A DNA stretch of 64,000 nucleotides. Source: Phytohabitans suffuscus. GTDB lineage: Bacteria; Actinomycetota; Actinomycetes; Mycobacteriales; Micromonosporaceae. Shown here piece by piece: positions 35,239-42,936 of this stretch. Every line of letters starts with the position of its first letter. The stretch's first letter is position 1. The notes beneath the pieces are model-generated. The model was not told the DNA's origin. It searched no databases and was given only the letters and a program-made list of their open reading frames with translations. Where the stretch lies: assembly GCF_011764565.1 (NCBI RefSeq), contig NZ_AP022871.1, forward strand, positions 5,518,320 to 5,582,319, in the 5' to 3' direction. Made by a program: the position numbers and the translations under genes.

Positions 35239-36552
35239 GTGTCGGCCGCCAGCGTCATCGAGCTCGGTGAGATCCGGCACGGCCAGGACACAGCCGTGCC
35301 GGAGCCGGCGCGGACGCCGGTGCGGTGGCGGCTGGCCTGGGCGCTGGCCGGGCTGGCCGTCGTCGCCACCACGCTGGGCCCGGCGCTGCCCGAGGCGGCG
35401 CCGCTGACCGAGGCCACGATCCCGGCGCGGTTGGGCGACACGGCGTTCCCGGTTGGTGAGCGGTTCTACGTGGTCACCTCCCCGCGCGCGGTGCCGGCGA
35501 CCCAGCGCACCATTACGGCGTACTCGCTGCCCGGCGCCACCCGGCTGTGGCAGGCGCCGCTGCCGCTCGACGGCGCGCTGCGCGGTGTCGCCGCGGTGGG
35601 CGGGCAGATGCTGGTCAGCACCCAGCCGGAGCTGGTCGAGCAGGTCGAGAGCGTGTCGATCCGGGAGGCGACCGGCCAGATCATGTGGCGGCGCCGGGCG
35701 CTGCTGGAGGGCGTGACGCCGGGCGGCCGGGTGCTGCTCTGGACCTCGCCGGACGGTACCCCCACGGCCAGCACCGGCCGGGAGACGCTCGAAGCCGTCG
35801 ACCCGGTGAGCGGCGCGGTCCTGTGGACCTACCGGGTGCCGACCGGCTCGTGGCTCTCCTACCGGTACTCCGGGCAGGCGCCCACCCACGTCGTCACGCT
35901 GCTGCCCTCGGGCACCGTCGAGGTGCGCGAGGTCGAGGACGGGCGGGTGCTGGCCGCCGCCGACCTGCTCCCGGCCCGCCCGCCGAACATCCCGGCGAGC
36001 TACGTGCAGTTCGCCGCCGACCTGGTGCTGGTGCGCGAAGGGCCGATGGCGGTGGCGTACGGGTTGGACCGGCTCGACCGCCGGTGGAGCGCCGCGATCG
36101 ACCTCGCGAACGAGTACGTGGCGCCCGGCTGCGGTGACCAGCTCTGCGTGATGGGCCACACCGGCGGTGTCCGGGTGGTCGACGCGGCCACCGGCCGGAT
36201 GCTCTGGGCCGACCCGAGCCGCACGTTCGTCAGCCCGGCCGGCGACTACCTCGTGGCGCGGACGTACGACCGCGAGGGCCTCACCGTCCTCGACCGGGCG
36301 ACCGGGCGCGAGGTGAAGCGGCTCGGCGACTGGGTGATGATCGCGCCACCGTCCGCCGGCGGCGAGCTGATCGCGATGCGCACCGACCTGGAGACCTCGC
36401 GGGCGTGGCTGGCCCGCGTCGACCCGGCCACCGGCGGCGCGCGCTACTTCGGCGTGGTCAGCGGCGTCACCACCGACTGCGAGGTGCGCTCCGGCGCGAT
36501 CCTCTGCCGCCGCCTCGACGCCTCGGTGGGCGTCTGGCGCCCTGTCCCGTAG
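35239..36552 (+). CDS. Membrane-anchored PQQ-type beta-propeller protein 3
   Basis: The protein has 437 residues from GTG at 35239, intact. The N-terminal SVIELGEIRHG echoes the VIDLG motif of the two upstream paralogues. A transmembrane helix (WRLAWALAGLAVVATTLGPAL, about 31-51) and a propeller follow (SIREATGQIMWRRRA, AVDPVSGAVLWTYRV, YGLDRLDRRWSAAIDLANEY, APGCGDQLCVMG, DAATGRMLWADPS, DRATGREVKRL). Proteins 2 and 3 are closer to each other than to 1. The response regulator gene starts 89 bp downstream in the same direction and may control or sense this system. Confidence 0.85.
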   Translation: MSAASVIELGEIRHGQDTAVPEPARTPVRWRLAWALAGLAVVATTLGPALPEAAPLTEATIPARLGDTAFPVGERFYVVTSPRAVPATQRTITAYSLPGATRLWQAPLPLDGALRGVAAVGGQMLVSTQPELVEQVESVSIREATGQIMWRRRALLEGVTPGGRVLLWTSPDGTPTASTGRETLEAVDPVSGAVLWTYRVPTGSWLSYRYSGQAPTHVVTLLPSGTVEVREVEDGRVLAAADLLPARPPNIPASYVQFAADLVLVREGPMAVAYGLDRLDRRWSAAIDLANEYVAPGCGDQLCVMGHTGGVRVVDAATGRMLWADPSRTFVSPAGDYLVARTYDREGLTVLDRATGREVKRLGDWVMIAPPSAGGELIAMRTDLETSRAWLARVDPATGGARYFGVVSGVTTDCEVRSGAILCRRLDASVGVWRPVP

Positions 36553-36641
36553 CCGGGCATCCCCGCGTTACCTTGACTCACGTCGGCTTAACACCCCTGG
36601 GTGGACGCTGGCTTGGCGACAACGAACGGGAGGTGGCCGCC

Positions 36642-37307
36642 GTGCGGGTCCTGGTGGTCGAGGACGAGCGCAACCTGGCCGATGCGATCGCCCGCGGGCT
36701 GCGGCGGCGGGGGATGGCGGTCGACCTGGCGTACGACGGCTCCACCGGGCACGAGATGGCGTTCGTGACCCGGTACGACGTGGTCGTGCTCGACCGCGAC
36801 CTGCCCGGCGTCCACGGCGACCAGATCTGCGCCGACCTGGTCTCGTCCGGCGCCCTCACCCGGGTGCTGATGCTGACCGCCAGCGGCACGGTCGCCGAGC
36901 GGGTCGAAGGGCTGCAGCTGGGCGCCGACGACTACCTGCCCAAGCCGTTCGCCTTCGACGAGCTGGTGGCCCGCGTGCAGGCGCTCGGCCGGCGGGCCAC
37001 ACCCGCCGCGCCGCCCGTGCTCTCCGTCGCCGACCTGGTGCTCGACCCGGCCAAGCGGGTCGCCACCCGCGCCGGGACGCCGCTCGACCTGACGCGCAAG
37101 GAGTTCGGGGTACTGGAGGAGCTGCTCAAGGCGCGCGGTGGCGTGGTCTCCAGCGAGGAGCTGCTGGAGCGGGTCTGGGACGCCAACACCGACCCGTTCA
37201 CCACGACGGTACGGGTAACGGTGATGACGCTGCGGAAGAAGATCGGCGACCCACCCCTGATCGAGACCGTCGTAGGCGCCGGCTACCGCGTCTCGGAGGC
37301 ACAGTGA
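36642..37307 (+). CDS. OmpR-family response regulator
   Basis: The protein has 221 residues from GTG at 36642 with GGGAGG upstream. The receiver domain has acidic pocket VVEDERN, phosphoacceptor Asp in VVVLDRDLPG (about residue 51), Thr in MLTASG and Lys in LPKPFAF. The C-terminal winged helix has LDLTRKEFGVLEELLKARGG, then VTVMTLRKKIGDPP and VVGAGYRV. Its TGA (37305-37307) overlaps a GTG (37304) that opens a repeat-built small ORF. The cognate kinase starts 466 bp further on. Confidence 0.92.
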   Translation: MRVLVVEDERNLADAIARGLRRRGMAVDLAYDGSTGHEMAFVTRYDVVVLDRDLPGVHGDQICADLVSSGALTRVLMLTASGTVAERVEGLQLGADDYLPKPFAFDELVARVQALGRRATPAAPPVLSVADLVLDPAKRVATRAGTPLDLTRKEFGVLEELLKARGGVVSSEELLERVWDANTDPFTTTVRVTVMTLRKKIGDPPLIETVVGAGYRVSEAQ

Positions 37308-37546
37308 GCGAGCGAGTTGGCGCGGCGGCGTCTGGACGGAGCCGGCCCGCGGTTTTTGCGGGGTGGCGGAGGAAGACGTCGCCTTCGGCGCCGCACGAGC
37401 GAGCGAACCAGATGATTCAGCGCGAGCGAGTTGGCGCGGCGGCGTCTGGACTGAGTGGCCCGGCCGACGTAGTCGGGGTTTCGGGGTCGCGAGGGAAGAC
37501 GTCGCCTCAAGCGCCGCACGAGCGAGCGAACTCGGAGGCACAGTGA
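37304..37546 (+). CDS. Repeat-built small ORF a between response regulator and kinase
   Basis: The GTG overlaps the response regulator stop (GTGA) and the ORF runs 80 codons. It consists of two ~40-residue repeats of ERVGAAASGRSRPAVFAGWR, then RKTSPSAPHERANQ. Its TGA overlaps the GTG of the next small ORF. No homologous family is recognised. The Arg-rich composition and tandem DNA repeats leave it open whether the peptide is made or the overlaps are simply copied with the repeat. Confidence 0.45.
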   Translation: MSERVGAAASGRSRPAVFAGWRRKTSPSAPHERANQMIQRERVGAAASGLSGPADVVGVSGSRGKTSPQAPHERANSEAQ

Positions 37547-37776
37547 GCGAGCGAGTTGGCGCGGTGGCGTCTGGGCGGAGCCGGTCTGCGGGTTTTGCGG
37601 GGTGGCGGAGGAAGACGTTGCCTTGGGCGCCGCACGAGCGAGCGAGCCAGGTGATTCAGCGCGAGCGAGTTGGCGCGGCGGTGTCTGGGCGGGGCCGGTC
37701 TGCGGGTTTTGCGGGGTGGCGGAGGAAGACGTTGCCTTCAGCGCCGCACGAGCGAGCGAGCCAGGAGACACAGTGA
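37543..37776 (+). CDS. Repeat-built small ORF b between response regulator and kinase
   Basis: The ORF has 77 codons from GTG at 37543, which overlaps the stop of ORF a. It has the same two-repeat composition (ERVGAVASGRSRSAGFAGWR, RKTLPWAPHERASQ). Its TGA (37774-37776) overlaps the GTG of the histidine kinase (37773), giving an unbroken chain of GTGA couplings from the response regulator to the kinase. Function unknown. Its main effect may be to carry ribosomes across the repeat array. Confidence 0.45.
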   Translation: MSERVGAVASGRSRSAGFAGWRRKTLPWAPHERASQVIQRERVGAAVSGRGRSAGFAGWRRKTLPSAPHERASQETQ

Positions 37777-38981
37777 CGGTGTACTCGGGGCGGCCGGGGC
37801 GCCACCGGCTGCGGCCTACGCTGCGGCTGCGGCTCACGCTGCTCAACGGCGTGCTGCTGGTCGGCGCCGGTGCGATCCTGGTGCTGCTCGCCTGGCTGCT
37901 GGTGGGCGACGCGCTGCACCCGGCCGACCAGCTGCGCGCCGGCACCACGGTAGAGCTGGCCAACGGCAGCCGGCTCGACGCCCGCGACTGGCAGGACCAG
38001 GTGGTCGACGCCGCCTCGCGGGAGTTGCTGGCCAAGGGCCTCGTCGCGCTGCTGGCGATCAGCATCGTCGGGGTCGCCGGCGCGTACGCGGTGGCCGGCC
38101 GCGCCCTGCGCCCGCTGCACCAGGTCACCTCGACCGCCCAGCGGCTCGGCGAGGAGACGCTCGACCAGCGCATCCGGTACTCGGGGGCGGACGACGAGGT
38201 GGCCGAGCTGGCCGCCACGTTCGACGCGATGCTCGACCGGCTGGGGGAGGCGTTCGAGACCCAGAAGCGCTTCGTGGCGAACGCCTCGCACGAGCTGCGC
38301 ACCCCGCTGGCCGTCATGCGCACCGAGATCGACGTGACGATGGCCGACGAGGAGGCGGACGTCGCGGAGTACCGGCGGATGGGCACCGTCGTCCGGGACG
38401 CCTCGGAGCGCGCCAACGGCCTGGTCGACGCGCTGCTGGTGCTGGCCCGCAGCGAGGCCCAGTCCGGCCGCCGGCTGGCCCGCAAGGTCGACACCGACCT
38501 GGCCACCGCGGCCACGACCGCCCTCTCCGCGGTGCGCGGCGAGGCAGACCGCCTCCAGCTCACCGTGACCACGTCGCTCAAGCCGGCCCCCGTGGTCGGC
38601 GACCCGAGCCTGCTCGACCGCCTGGCCGGCAACCTGATCGAGAACGCCATCCGCTACAACCACCTGCACGGCAAGGTCTGGGCCCGCACCGGCTCGGACG
38701 CCGCCGCGGCCTGGCTGGTGGTCGGCAACACCGGCTTCGAGGTCGACCAGGCGGACGTGCCTGGCCTCTTCGAACCGTTCCGTCGCGGCGGCCGCGAACG
38801 CACCGGCGCGCGCGGCTCGGGCCTGGGCCTGTCGATCGTGCGCGCCGTCTGCGACGCCCACGGCGGCACCGTGACCGCCGCCGCCCAGCCCGGCGGCGGC
38901 CTGGAGGTCACCGTCACCCTGCCCGCCGCCGACACCACACCGGTCGTGGCCGCCACGGCCGCGGTCCCCACCCACAGCTAG
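37773..38981 (+). CDS. Sensor histidine kinase
   Basis: The protein has 402 residues from GTG at 37773. Two transmembrane helices (TLLNGVLLVGAGAILVLLAW; LVALLAISIVGVAGAYAVAG) enclose a short ~55-residue extracytoplasmic loop. A HAMP segment (RALRPLHQVTSTAQRL), the H-box FVANASHELRTPLAVMRTE, the N-box NLIENAIRYNH, and G-boxes ending GSGLGLSIVRAVCDAHGG follow. It partners the OmpR-type regulator upstream. The small sensor loop suggests a membrane or protein signal. The stop TAG lies in CTAG (38978-38981), followed by a MITE left arm. Confidence 0.92.
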   Translation: MTVYSGRPGRHRLRPTLRLRLTLLNGVLLVGAGAILVLLAWLLVGDALHPADQLRAGTTVELANGSRLDARDWQDQVVDAASRELLAKGLVALLAISIVGVAGAYAVAGRALRPLHQVTSTAQRLGEETLDQRIRYSGADDEVAELAATFDAMLDRLGEAFETQKRFVANASHELRTPLAVMRTEIDVTMADEEADVAEYRRMGTVVRDASERANGLVDALLVLARSEAQSGRRLARKVDTDLATAATTALSAVRGEADRLQLTVTTSLKPAPVVGDPSLLDRLAGNLIENAIRYNHLHGKVWARTGSDAAAAWLVVGNTGFEVDQADVPGLFEPFRRGGRERTGARGSGLGLSIVRAVCDAHGGTVTAAAQPGGGLEVTVTLPAADTTPVVAATAAVPTHS

Positions 38982-39050
38982 CGCAATGCATCGCCGTGGT
39001 CGCTGCCTTCCAGGCACCTTGAGCTACCGCGACGTCCGCGGCGGTCCCAC
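38982..39050. mobile_element. MITE of the IS982-end family, left arm, interrupted
   Basis: Directly after CTAG 38978-38981 comes a stretch with CGCCGTGGTCGC, then TTGAGCTACCGCGACGTCCG (from 39020). It breaks off at about 39050 into an IS630 fragment. The matching central palindrome and right arm lie at 40859-41182, so one element was probably split by later insertions. Confidence 0.7.
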
Positions 39051-39469
39051 CAGCCCAACCCCAACAAACCGACGCCACCGTGCACCACTGCCAGGTCCAC
39101 CGAAAACGGCCACATCGTCCTAGCCAGCCACCGCATGAGCGCCGCAACCACACGCGCCGGCACCACCATCACCGCCATCCGCGACGGCGCCAACGCCACC
39201 ATCACGACACCAACGGCACCCCCACGGCCACGCCTACCTCGACATTGATGCGCCAAATGTTCGCCGCACGCCCGTGGCTACGCGTCTACCCACTGCCCGG
39301 CTACGCACCCGAACTCAACCCGGCCGAGAAAGTCTGGGCGGTGATAAAACACAGCCTGGCCGAACTAGCCGCAACCCGACGATGCTTACCCTGACCCCTG
39401 GGGCCGGCGTCGTTCCCGGACCGGGTGGCCGCGGCGGCGGCCGCAGGTTACGACGCGATCGGCCTGTCT
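39051..39469 (+). pseudogene. IS630-family transposase C-terminal remnant
   Basis: The only recognisable part is 39240-39392, reading ARPWLRVYPLPGYAPELNPA, then EKVWAVIKHSLAELAATR. This is the catalytic-glutamate end of IS630/DDE_3 transposases. Upstream sequence is degenerate. It ends at CTAG 39470-39473, where element X begins. Confidence 0.7.
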
Positions 39470-39473
39470 CTAG

Positions 39474-40674
39474 TCGGGATCGGTTCGTGTGAAGGTGCTG
39501 CCGCGCCGCTTCCGCTCCTCGGCGCGCGAGACGCGCCTGCGGTGCGGGTCGGCTTGCCACCGGGCGACGCGGTCGCTGTGGTGCCGTCGATGGACCGGGG
39601 TGTTGATCCAGGCGCGGATGTCGCTGCCGCGCTGGTTGCTGTGCGCTAAATGGCATGGCGGCACGTCCTGCGGTCATTTAAATTGCGCTCCGCAGCCATC
39701 GGAAATAAATGGCATGATCGATGTCTGCTGCGGGATAGAAAATGGTGGCGGGCTACGAGAGAATAGAGACCGTGCGGCAGTTGGAGCTGTTCACGAAGAC
39801 CGAGACACGTGCGATGCGCGACCGCACCAGACGCCGTAACTTCTCGCCCGCCCATGACGAGTTCCGCGACACTCACGAACGCCATCGGGCCTGGGGGCTG
39901 GCGCAGCGCCACGCGCGTAAACTGCGCCGCATCCGCCACCAGATCTCCGACTGTCGGACGCCGGGCCCGCCCACCTCGCCGCGCGAAGATGCGACCGCCG
40001 ACCGTGACGCCGCACCACCACCACCGGCGGGAGCGGACAGCCCGACCAGCCAGGACACGGCCCAGATCACCCGACCACCCACCCAGGACCGTGGGCCGAT
40101 CCCCGAAACGTCCACAACACAGGCACCCGGCAGCGCCCACGCGACGGCGACCACGGAACCGGCACCCCACTCCCGCCACCGACAAGGTCCGCACACCGCA
40201 CCCCTACACCAGAAAGCCCGAACCGCAGCAGACCTCACCAACAAACACCTGATCACCACCGACGCGAAGAAACATAACGGACCTGCGCCACCCGGCGAAA
40301 AACGAAGACGTTACCGATCCGGTTCACCGGGCAACCCGCGATCCCGGAAACCGCAGACTCTGACTCTTGGCCCACCACCCGACTCGACTTACCGCGTTTC
40401 TTGGCCGCCGCAGGACCATCTCGGTGACACCAAACCACGCGTCCACCGGTCACGGCACCGTGACAGACCCAGCCACGCCGTGCCCGAAGGCGACGACACC
40501 TGCCGCCCCCGACACTCTGACATCGGCTCCCGACCACAGCAGGCTCGCATCAGCTCACATCCGCCCAATACCGACGAGACACGCCGAGAACAGCGCTCCT
40601 TCCCAGCCACGATCACCAACAAGCCCGCGCAGGACGTCGACCGACGCGACCATCACCCAGACCCCGAAAGATCT
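39474..40674 (+). mobile_element. Element X, intact copy, 1201 bp, CTAG flanked
   Basis: The element is bounded by CTAG at 39470-39473 and 40675-40678. The left end is TCGGGATCGGTTCG and the right end CCCCGAAAGATCT. It encodes one basic Pro/Thr-rich ORF and no transposase. Its first 1012 bp recur in element B (29571-30619) and its last 180 bp in element A (18910-19087, inverted). The two chimeras therefore together equal one X. It may be non-autonomous. Confidence 0.75.
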
Positions 40675-40863
40675 CTAGATCTGGAGTCGCGCACCACTCG
40701 CCCACCAAATGTGGGCAGACACAAACACCCTGGCCAGGAATGCCCCTATACCTTCCGGGGCCAGGATCGACTTCGGCAGCGGCACGGTTCGACGTGGCGG
40801 TGGTCGGCGAAAGGCGTTGGGGTGACGGTTGATCGCGCACACCCAACCCCTTCCCGCTGTTGA
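39742..40863 (+). CDS. Unknown basic, Pro/Thr-rich ORF of element X
   Basis: The frame has 373 codons from ATG at 39742. The first ~185 residues match the ORF at 29874 (YERIETVRQLELFTKTETRA; RTRRRNFSPAHDEFRDTHER; GLAQRHARKLRRIRHQI). After an extra A in an A-run near 40304 the frame continues through the element end into flanking DNA, so the last ~60 codons are not original. The real product is probably the shared ~190 residues. No conserved domain or catalytic motif is seen. Confidence 0.4.
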   Translation: MVAGYERIETVRQLELFTKTETRAMRDRTRRRNFSPAHDEFRDTHERHRAWGLAQRHARKLRRIRHQISDCRTPGPPTSPREDATADRDAAPPPPAGADSPTSQDTAQITRPPTQDRGPIPETSTTQAPGSAHATATTEPAPHSRHRQGPHTAPLHQKARTAADLTNKHLITTDAKKHNGPAPPGEKRRRYRSGSPGNPRSRKPQTLTLGPPPDSTYRVSWPPQDHLGDTKPRVHRSRHRDRPSHAVPEGDDTCRPRHSDIGSRPQQARISSHPPNTDETRREQRSFPATITNKPAQDVDRRDHHPDPERSLDLESRTTRPPNVGRHKHPGQECPYTFRGQDRLRQRHGSTWRWSAKGVGVTVDRAHPTPSRC

Positions 40864-41182
40864 TCAGGGACTTTATGGCGGGACACACCGGTCGACACGC
40901 CCACCAAGTCACTGATCAACAGCGGGAGAGGGTGTGGGACCGCGGAGGGTGGGGGACCAATGAGCAACGGTCCGGACCCAATGCCACTCACCCTTAAGTC
41001 GATCATGGAGTCGGACCGGGTACTGGGCCACCCCTGGTGAGCAGGGAGATCTCTGCGCACCCGAGGACGCGGCCGTTCGCGGCGCTCCGCACCGCTCCGG
41101 AGAAACGTGCAGCTCGCAGCCTTGATCAAATTAGGTTGAGTGGCATTGGGTCTGGACCACCGCGGACGTCGCGGTAGCCCAA
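40859..41182. mobile_element. MITE of the IS982-end family, central palindrome and right arm
   Basis: The palindrome at 40859-40920 (GTTGATCAGGGACT and AGTCACTGATCAAC) and inverted arm pieces (40935-40975; 41151-41182 ending GCGGTAGCCCAAG) match the other copies. The arm is split by a segment with 22-bp inverted ends (40969-40990 and 41137-41158, GGTCCGGACCCAATGCCACTCA). No gene is seen here. Confidence 0.65.
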
Positions 41183-41258
41183 GATCACCGCACCACGGTG
41201 CCCCCTGCGCGAGCCACCGTGCGGGTGAGGAGCGGGGCCGACATGGCGGGCGGCGTGT

Positions 41259-42467
41259 CTATGGCGGTGGGCGATGGGCCCGTGCCTGGAGGTACGCGCG
41301 TTCCGGGATGCTGAGGGTGAGCCGCGCGGCCAGTTCGTACTCCGCGCGGGCGCCGGCCGCGTCGCCGAGCTGGTCGAGTAGGTGGGCTCGGACCGCGTGC
41401 GGGCGGTGGTGGCGGGCCAGCCGCGGGTCATCCGCGACCGCGTCGAGTGCGCGTAGCCCGGCTTGGGGGCCGTCGACCATGGAGAGTGCCACGATGCTGC
41501 CCAGCGTGACCATCGGCCCGGGGGCGACGCGGTGCAGCAGGTCGTAGAGGACGAGGATCTGCGGCCAGTCGGTCTCGGCCGCGGTGGCCGCCTCGTCGTG
41601 CACGGCGGCGATCGCGGCCTGCAGCTGGAACGGTCCTGGCTCGGCCGTGGCCAGGACCCTGGTCACGATGGCGGTGCCTTCGGCGATGGCGGCCCGGTCC
41701 CAGCGGCCGCGGTCCTGCTCCGCCAGGGGGATGAGCGCGCCGTCGCGGCCGGTGCGGGCGGCCCGGCGGGCGTCGGTGAGCAGCATGAGCGCGAGAAGGC
41801 CGGCGACCTCCGCGTCGTCGGGCCGGTGCGCGTGCAGTTGGCGGGTCAGCCGGATCGCCTCGGCGCTGAGCTGGACCCGTTGCAGGGCGGGCCCCGAACT
41901 GGCGGTGTAGCCCTCGTTGAAGACGAGGTAGAGCACGTGCCGGACGGCGACCATCCGGTCAGGCAGCTCGTCCCGGGGCGGGAGGGTGAACCGCGCTCCC
42001 TTCAGGCGCTGCTTGGCGCGGCTGATCCGCTGGCCCACGGTTGCCTCCGGGACCAGCAGCGCGCGGGCGATCTCGGCGGTGGTGAGGCCACCCACGGCCC
42101 GTAGCGTCAGCGCGACCTGCGACACCGTGGTCAGGGCCGGATGGCAGCAGAGCGACAGCAGCACGAGCGTGTCGTCCCGCGCCGGGGCCGGCGGCGCGTC
42201 CGGCGGTTCGCGCAGCGCGACGATCGCCTCGCGCCGGCGCCGGGCGGCTTCGCCGCGCCGTACCTCGGTCCACCGCCGCGACGCGACCGTGGTCAGCCAG
42301 CTGGTCGGGTTGGCCGGCACGCCCTCGACCGGCCACTGCCGCGCCGCCGCGAGCAGCGCCTCCTGCACGGCGTCCTCGCACTCGTCGAAACCGCCGAACC
42401 GCCGGACGAGCACACCGAGAACGCGCGGGGTGAGCTCCCGCAGCAGGCCCGGGATGCCGTCCGTCAC
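41259..42467 (-). CDS. ECF sigma factor of the ECF42 type with C-terminal extension
   Basis: The protein has 402 residues from GTG at 42467, overlapping the stop of the DGPF gene (GTGA). The sigma-2 region is RVLGVLVRRFGGFDECEDAV, then ALLAAARQWP and PTSWLTTVASRRWTEVRR. The sigma-4 region is LTLRAVGGLTTAEIARALLV, then VGQRISRAKQRLK. About 200 C-terminal residues with helical repeats (GYTASSGPALQRVQLSAEAI; WPQILVLYDLLHRVAPGPMV) follow. This architecture, with a DGPF/YCII partner and no anti-sigma factor, defines ECF42, where the C-terminal domain is needed for activity. Signal unknown. Confidence 0.88.
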   Translation of the reverse strand: MTDGIPGLLRELTPRVLGVLVRRFGGFDECEDAVQEALLAAARQWPVEGVPANPTSWLTTVASRRWTEVRRGEAARRRREAIVALREPPDAPPAPARDDTLVLLSLCCHPALTTVSQVALTLRAVGGLTTAEIARALLVPEATVGQRISRAKQRLKGARFTLPPRDELPDRMVAVRHVLYLVFNEGYTASSGPALQRVQLSAEAIRLTRQLHAHRPDDAEVAGLLALMLLTDARRAARTGRDGALIPLAEQDRGRWDRAAIAEGTAIVTRVLATAEPGPFQLQAAIAAVHDEAATAAETDWPQILVLYDLLHRVAPGPMVTLGSIVALSMVDGPQAGLRALDAVADDPRLARHHRPHAVRAHLLDQLGDAAGARAEYELAARLTLSIPERAYLQARAHRPPP

Positions 42468-42835
42468 ACGTCCACGCTGATGTCGTCGAGCACCGGGCGC
42501 ACCTCGATCTGGGCGAAGGCGGCCTCGGGGATGCGGGCGGCGACCTGGATCGCCCGGTCGATGCTGTCGCACTCGATGAGGTAGAAGCCGGCCAGGTGTT
42601 CCTTGACCTCGGCGTACGGCCCGTCGCTGGCGATCACCTTGCCGTCGCGTACGTCCACCAGCTTGGCCGTCGACGGGTGGGCCAGCGCCTCGGACACGAC
42701 CAACTCCCCGGACGCGGCGAGGTCCTCGGTGAGCGCCGCGTACGCGGCGAGCCCTTCGGCGCGCTCCTCGGCGGGCATGCTCGCCCAGAGCTCGAGGGCC
42801 TTCAGGTTGTGCCGGATCAAGATCACATACTTCAC
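42464..42835 (-). CDS. YCII-related DGPF-domain protein
   Basis: The protein has 123 residues (MKYVILIRHNLKALELWASM). The central SDGPYAEVKEHLAGFYLIEC is the DGPF signature (Tyr here in place of Phe) in a dimeric alpha/beta barrel fold, and the end runs IPEAAFAQIEVRPVLDD. DGPF proteins are the usual neighbours and likely regulon members of ECF42 sigma factors. Enzymatic role unknown. It is translationally coupled to the sigma gene, and it diverges from the lactonase gene across 101 bp. Confidence 0.88.
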   Translation of the reverse strand: MKYVILIRHNLKALELWASMPAEERAEGLAAYAALTEDLAASGELVVSEALAHPSTAKLVDVRDGKVIASDGPYAEVKEHLAGFYLIECDSIDRAIQVAARIPEAAFAQIEVRPVLDDISVDV

Positions 42836-42936
42836 GGGTACCTCCTCGCTCGCCCGATGTCGAAATCGGCCGCCCAGCTTCTACATACCGTATGAGTGGC
42901 GTCCGACGGGGACGCCGGTACGGAGGAGGATCTCCG

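Larger units (their letters stand above)
37304..37776. repeat. Four ~117-120 bp tandem repeats inserted between two-component genes
   Basis: GCGAGCGAGTTGGCGCGG occurs four times, at about 37309, 37428, 37548 and 37665. Each copy is followed by GTCTGG and, about 50 bp on, by GGAAGACGT and GCCGCACGAGCGAGCGA. A higher-order unit of 239 bp starts with CTCGGAGGCACAGTGAGCGA at 37292 and again at 37531, so the last codons of the response regulator were duplicated with it. Flanking genes are intact. Confidence 0.9.
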
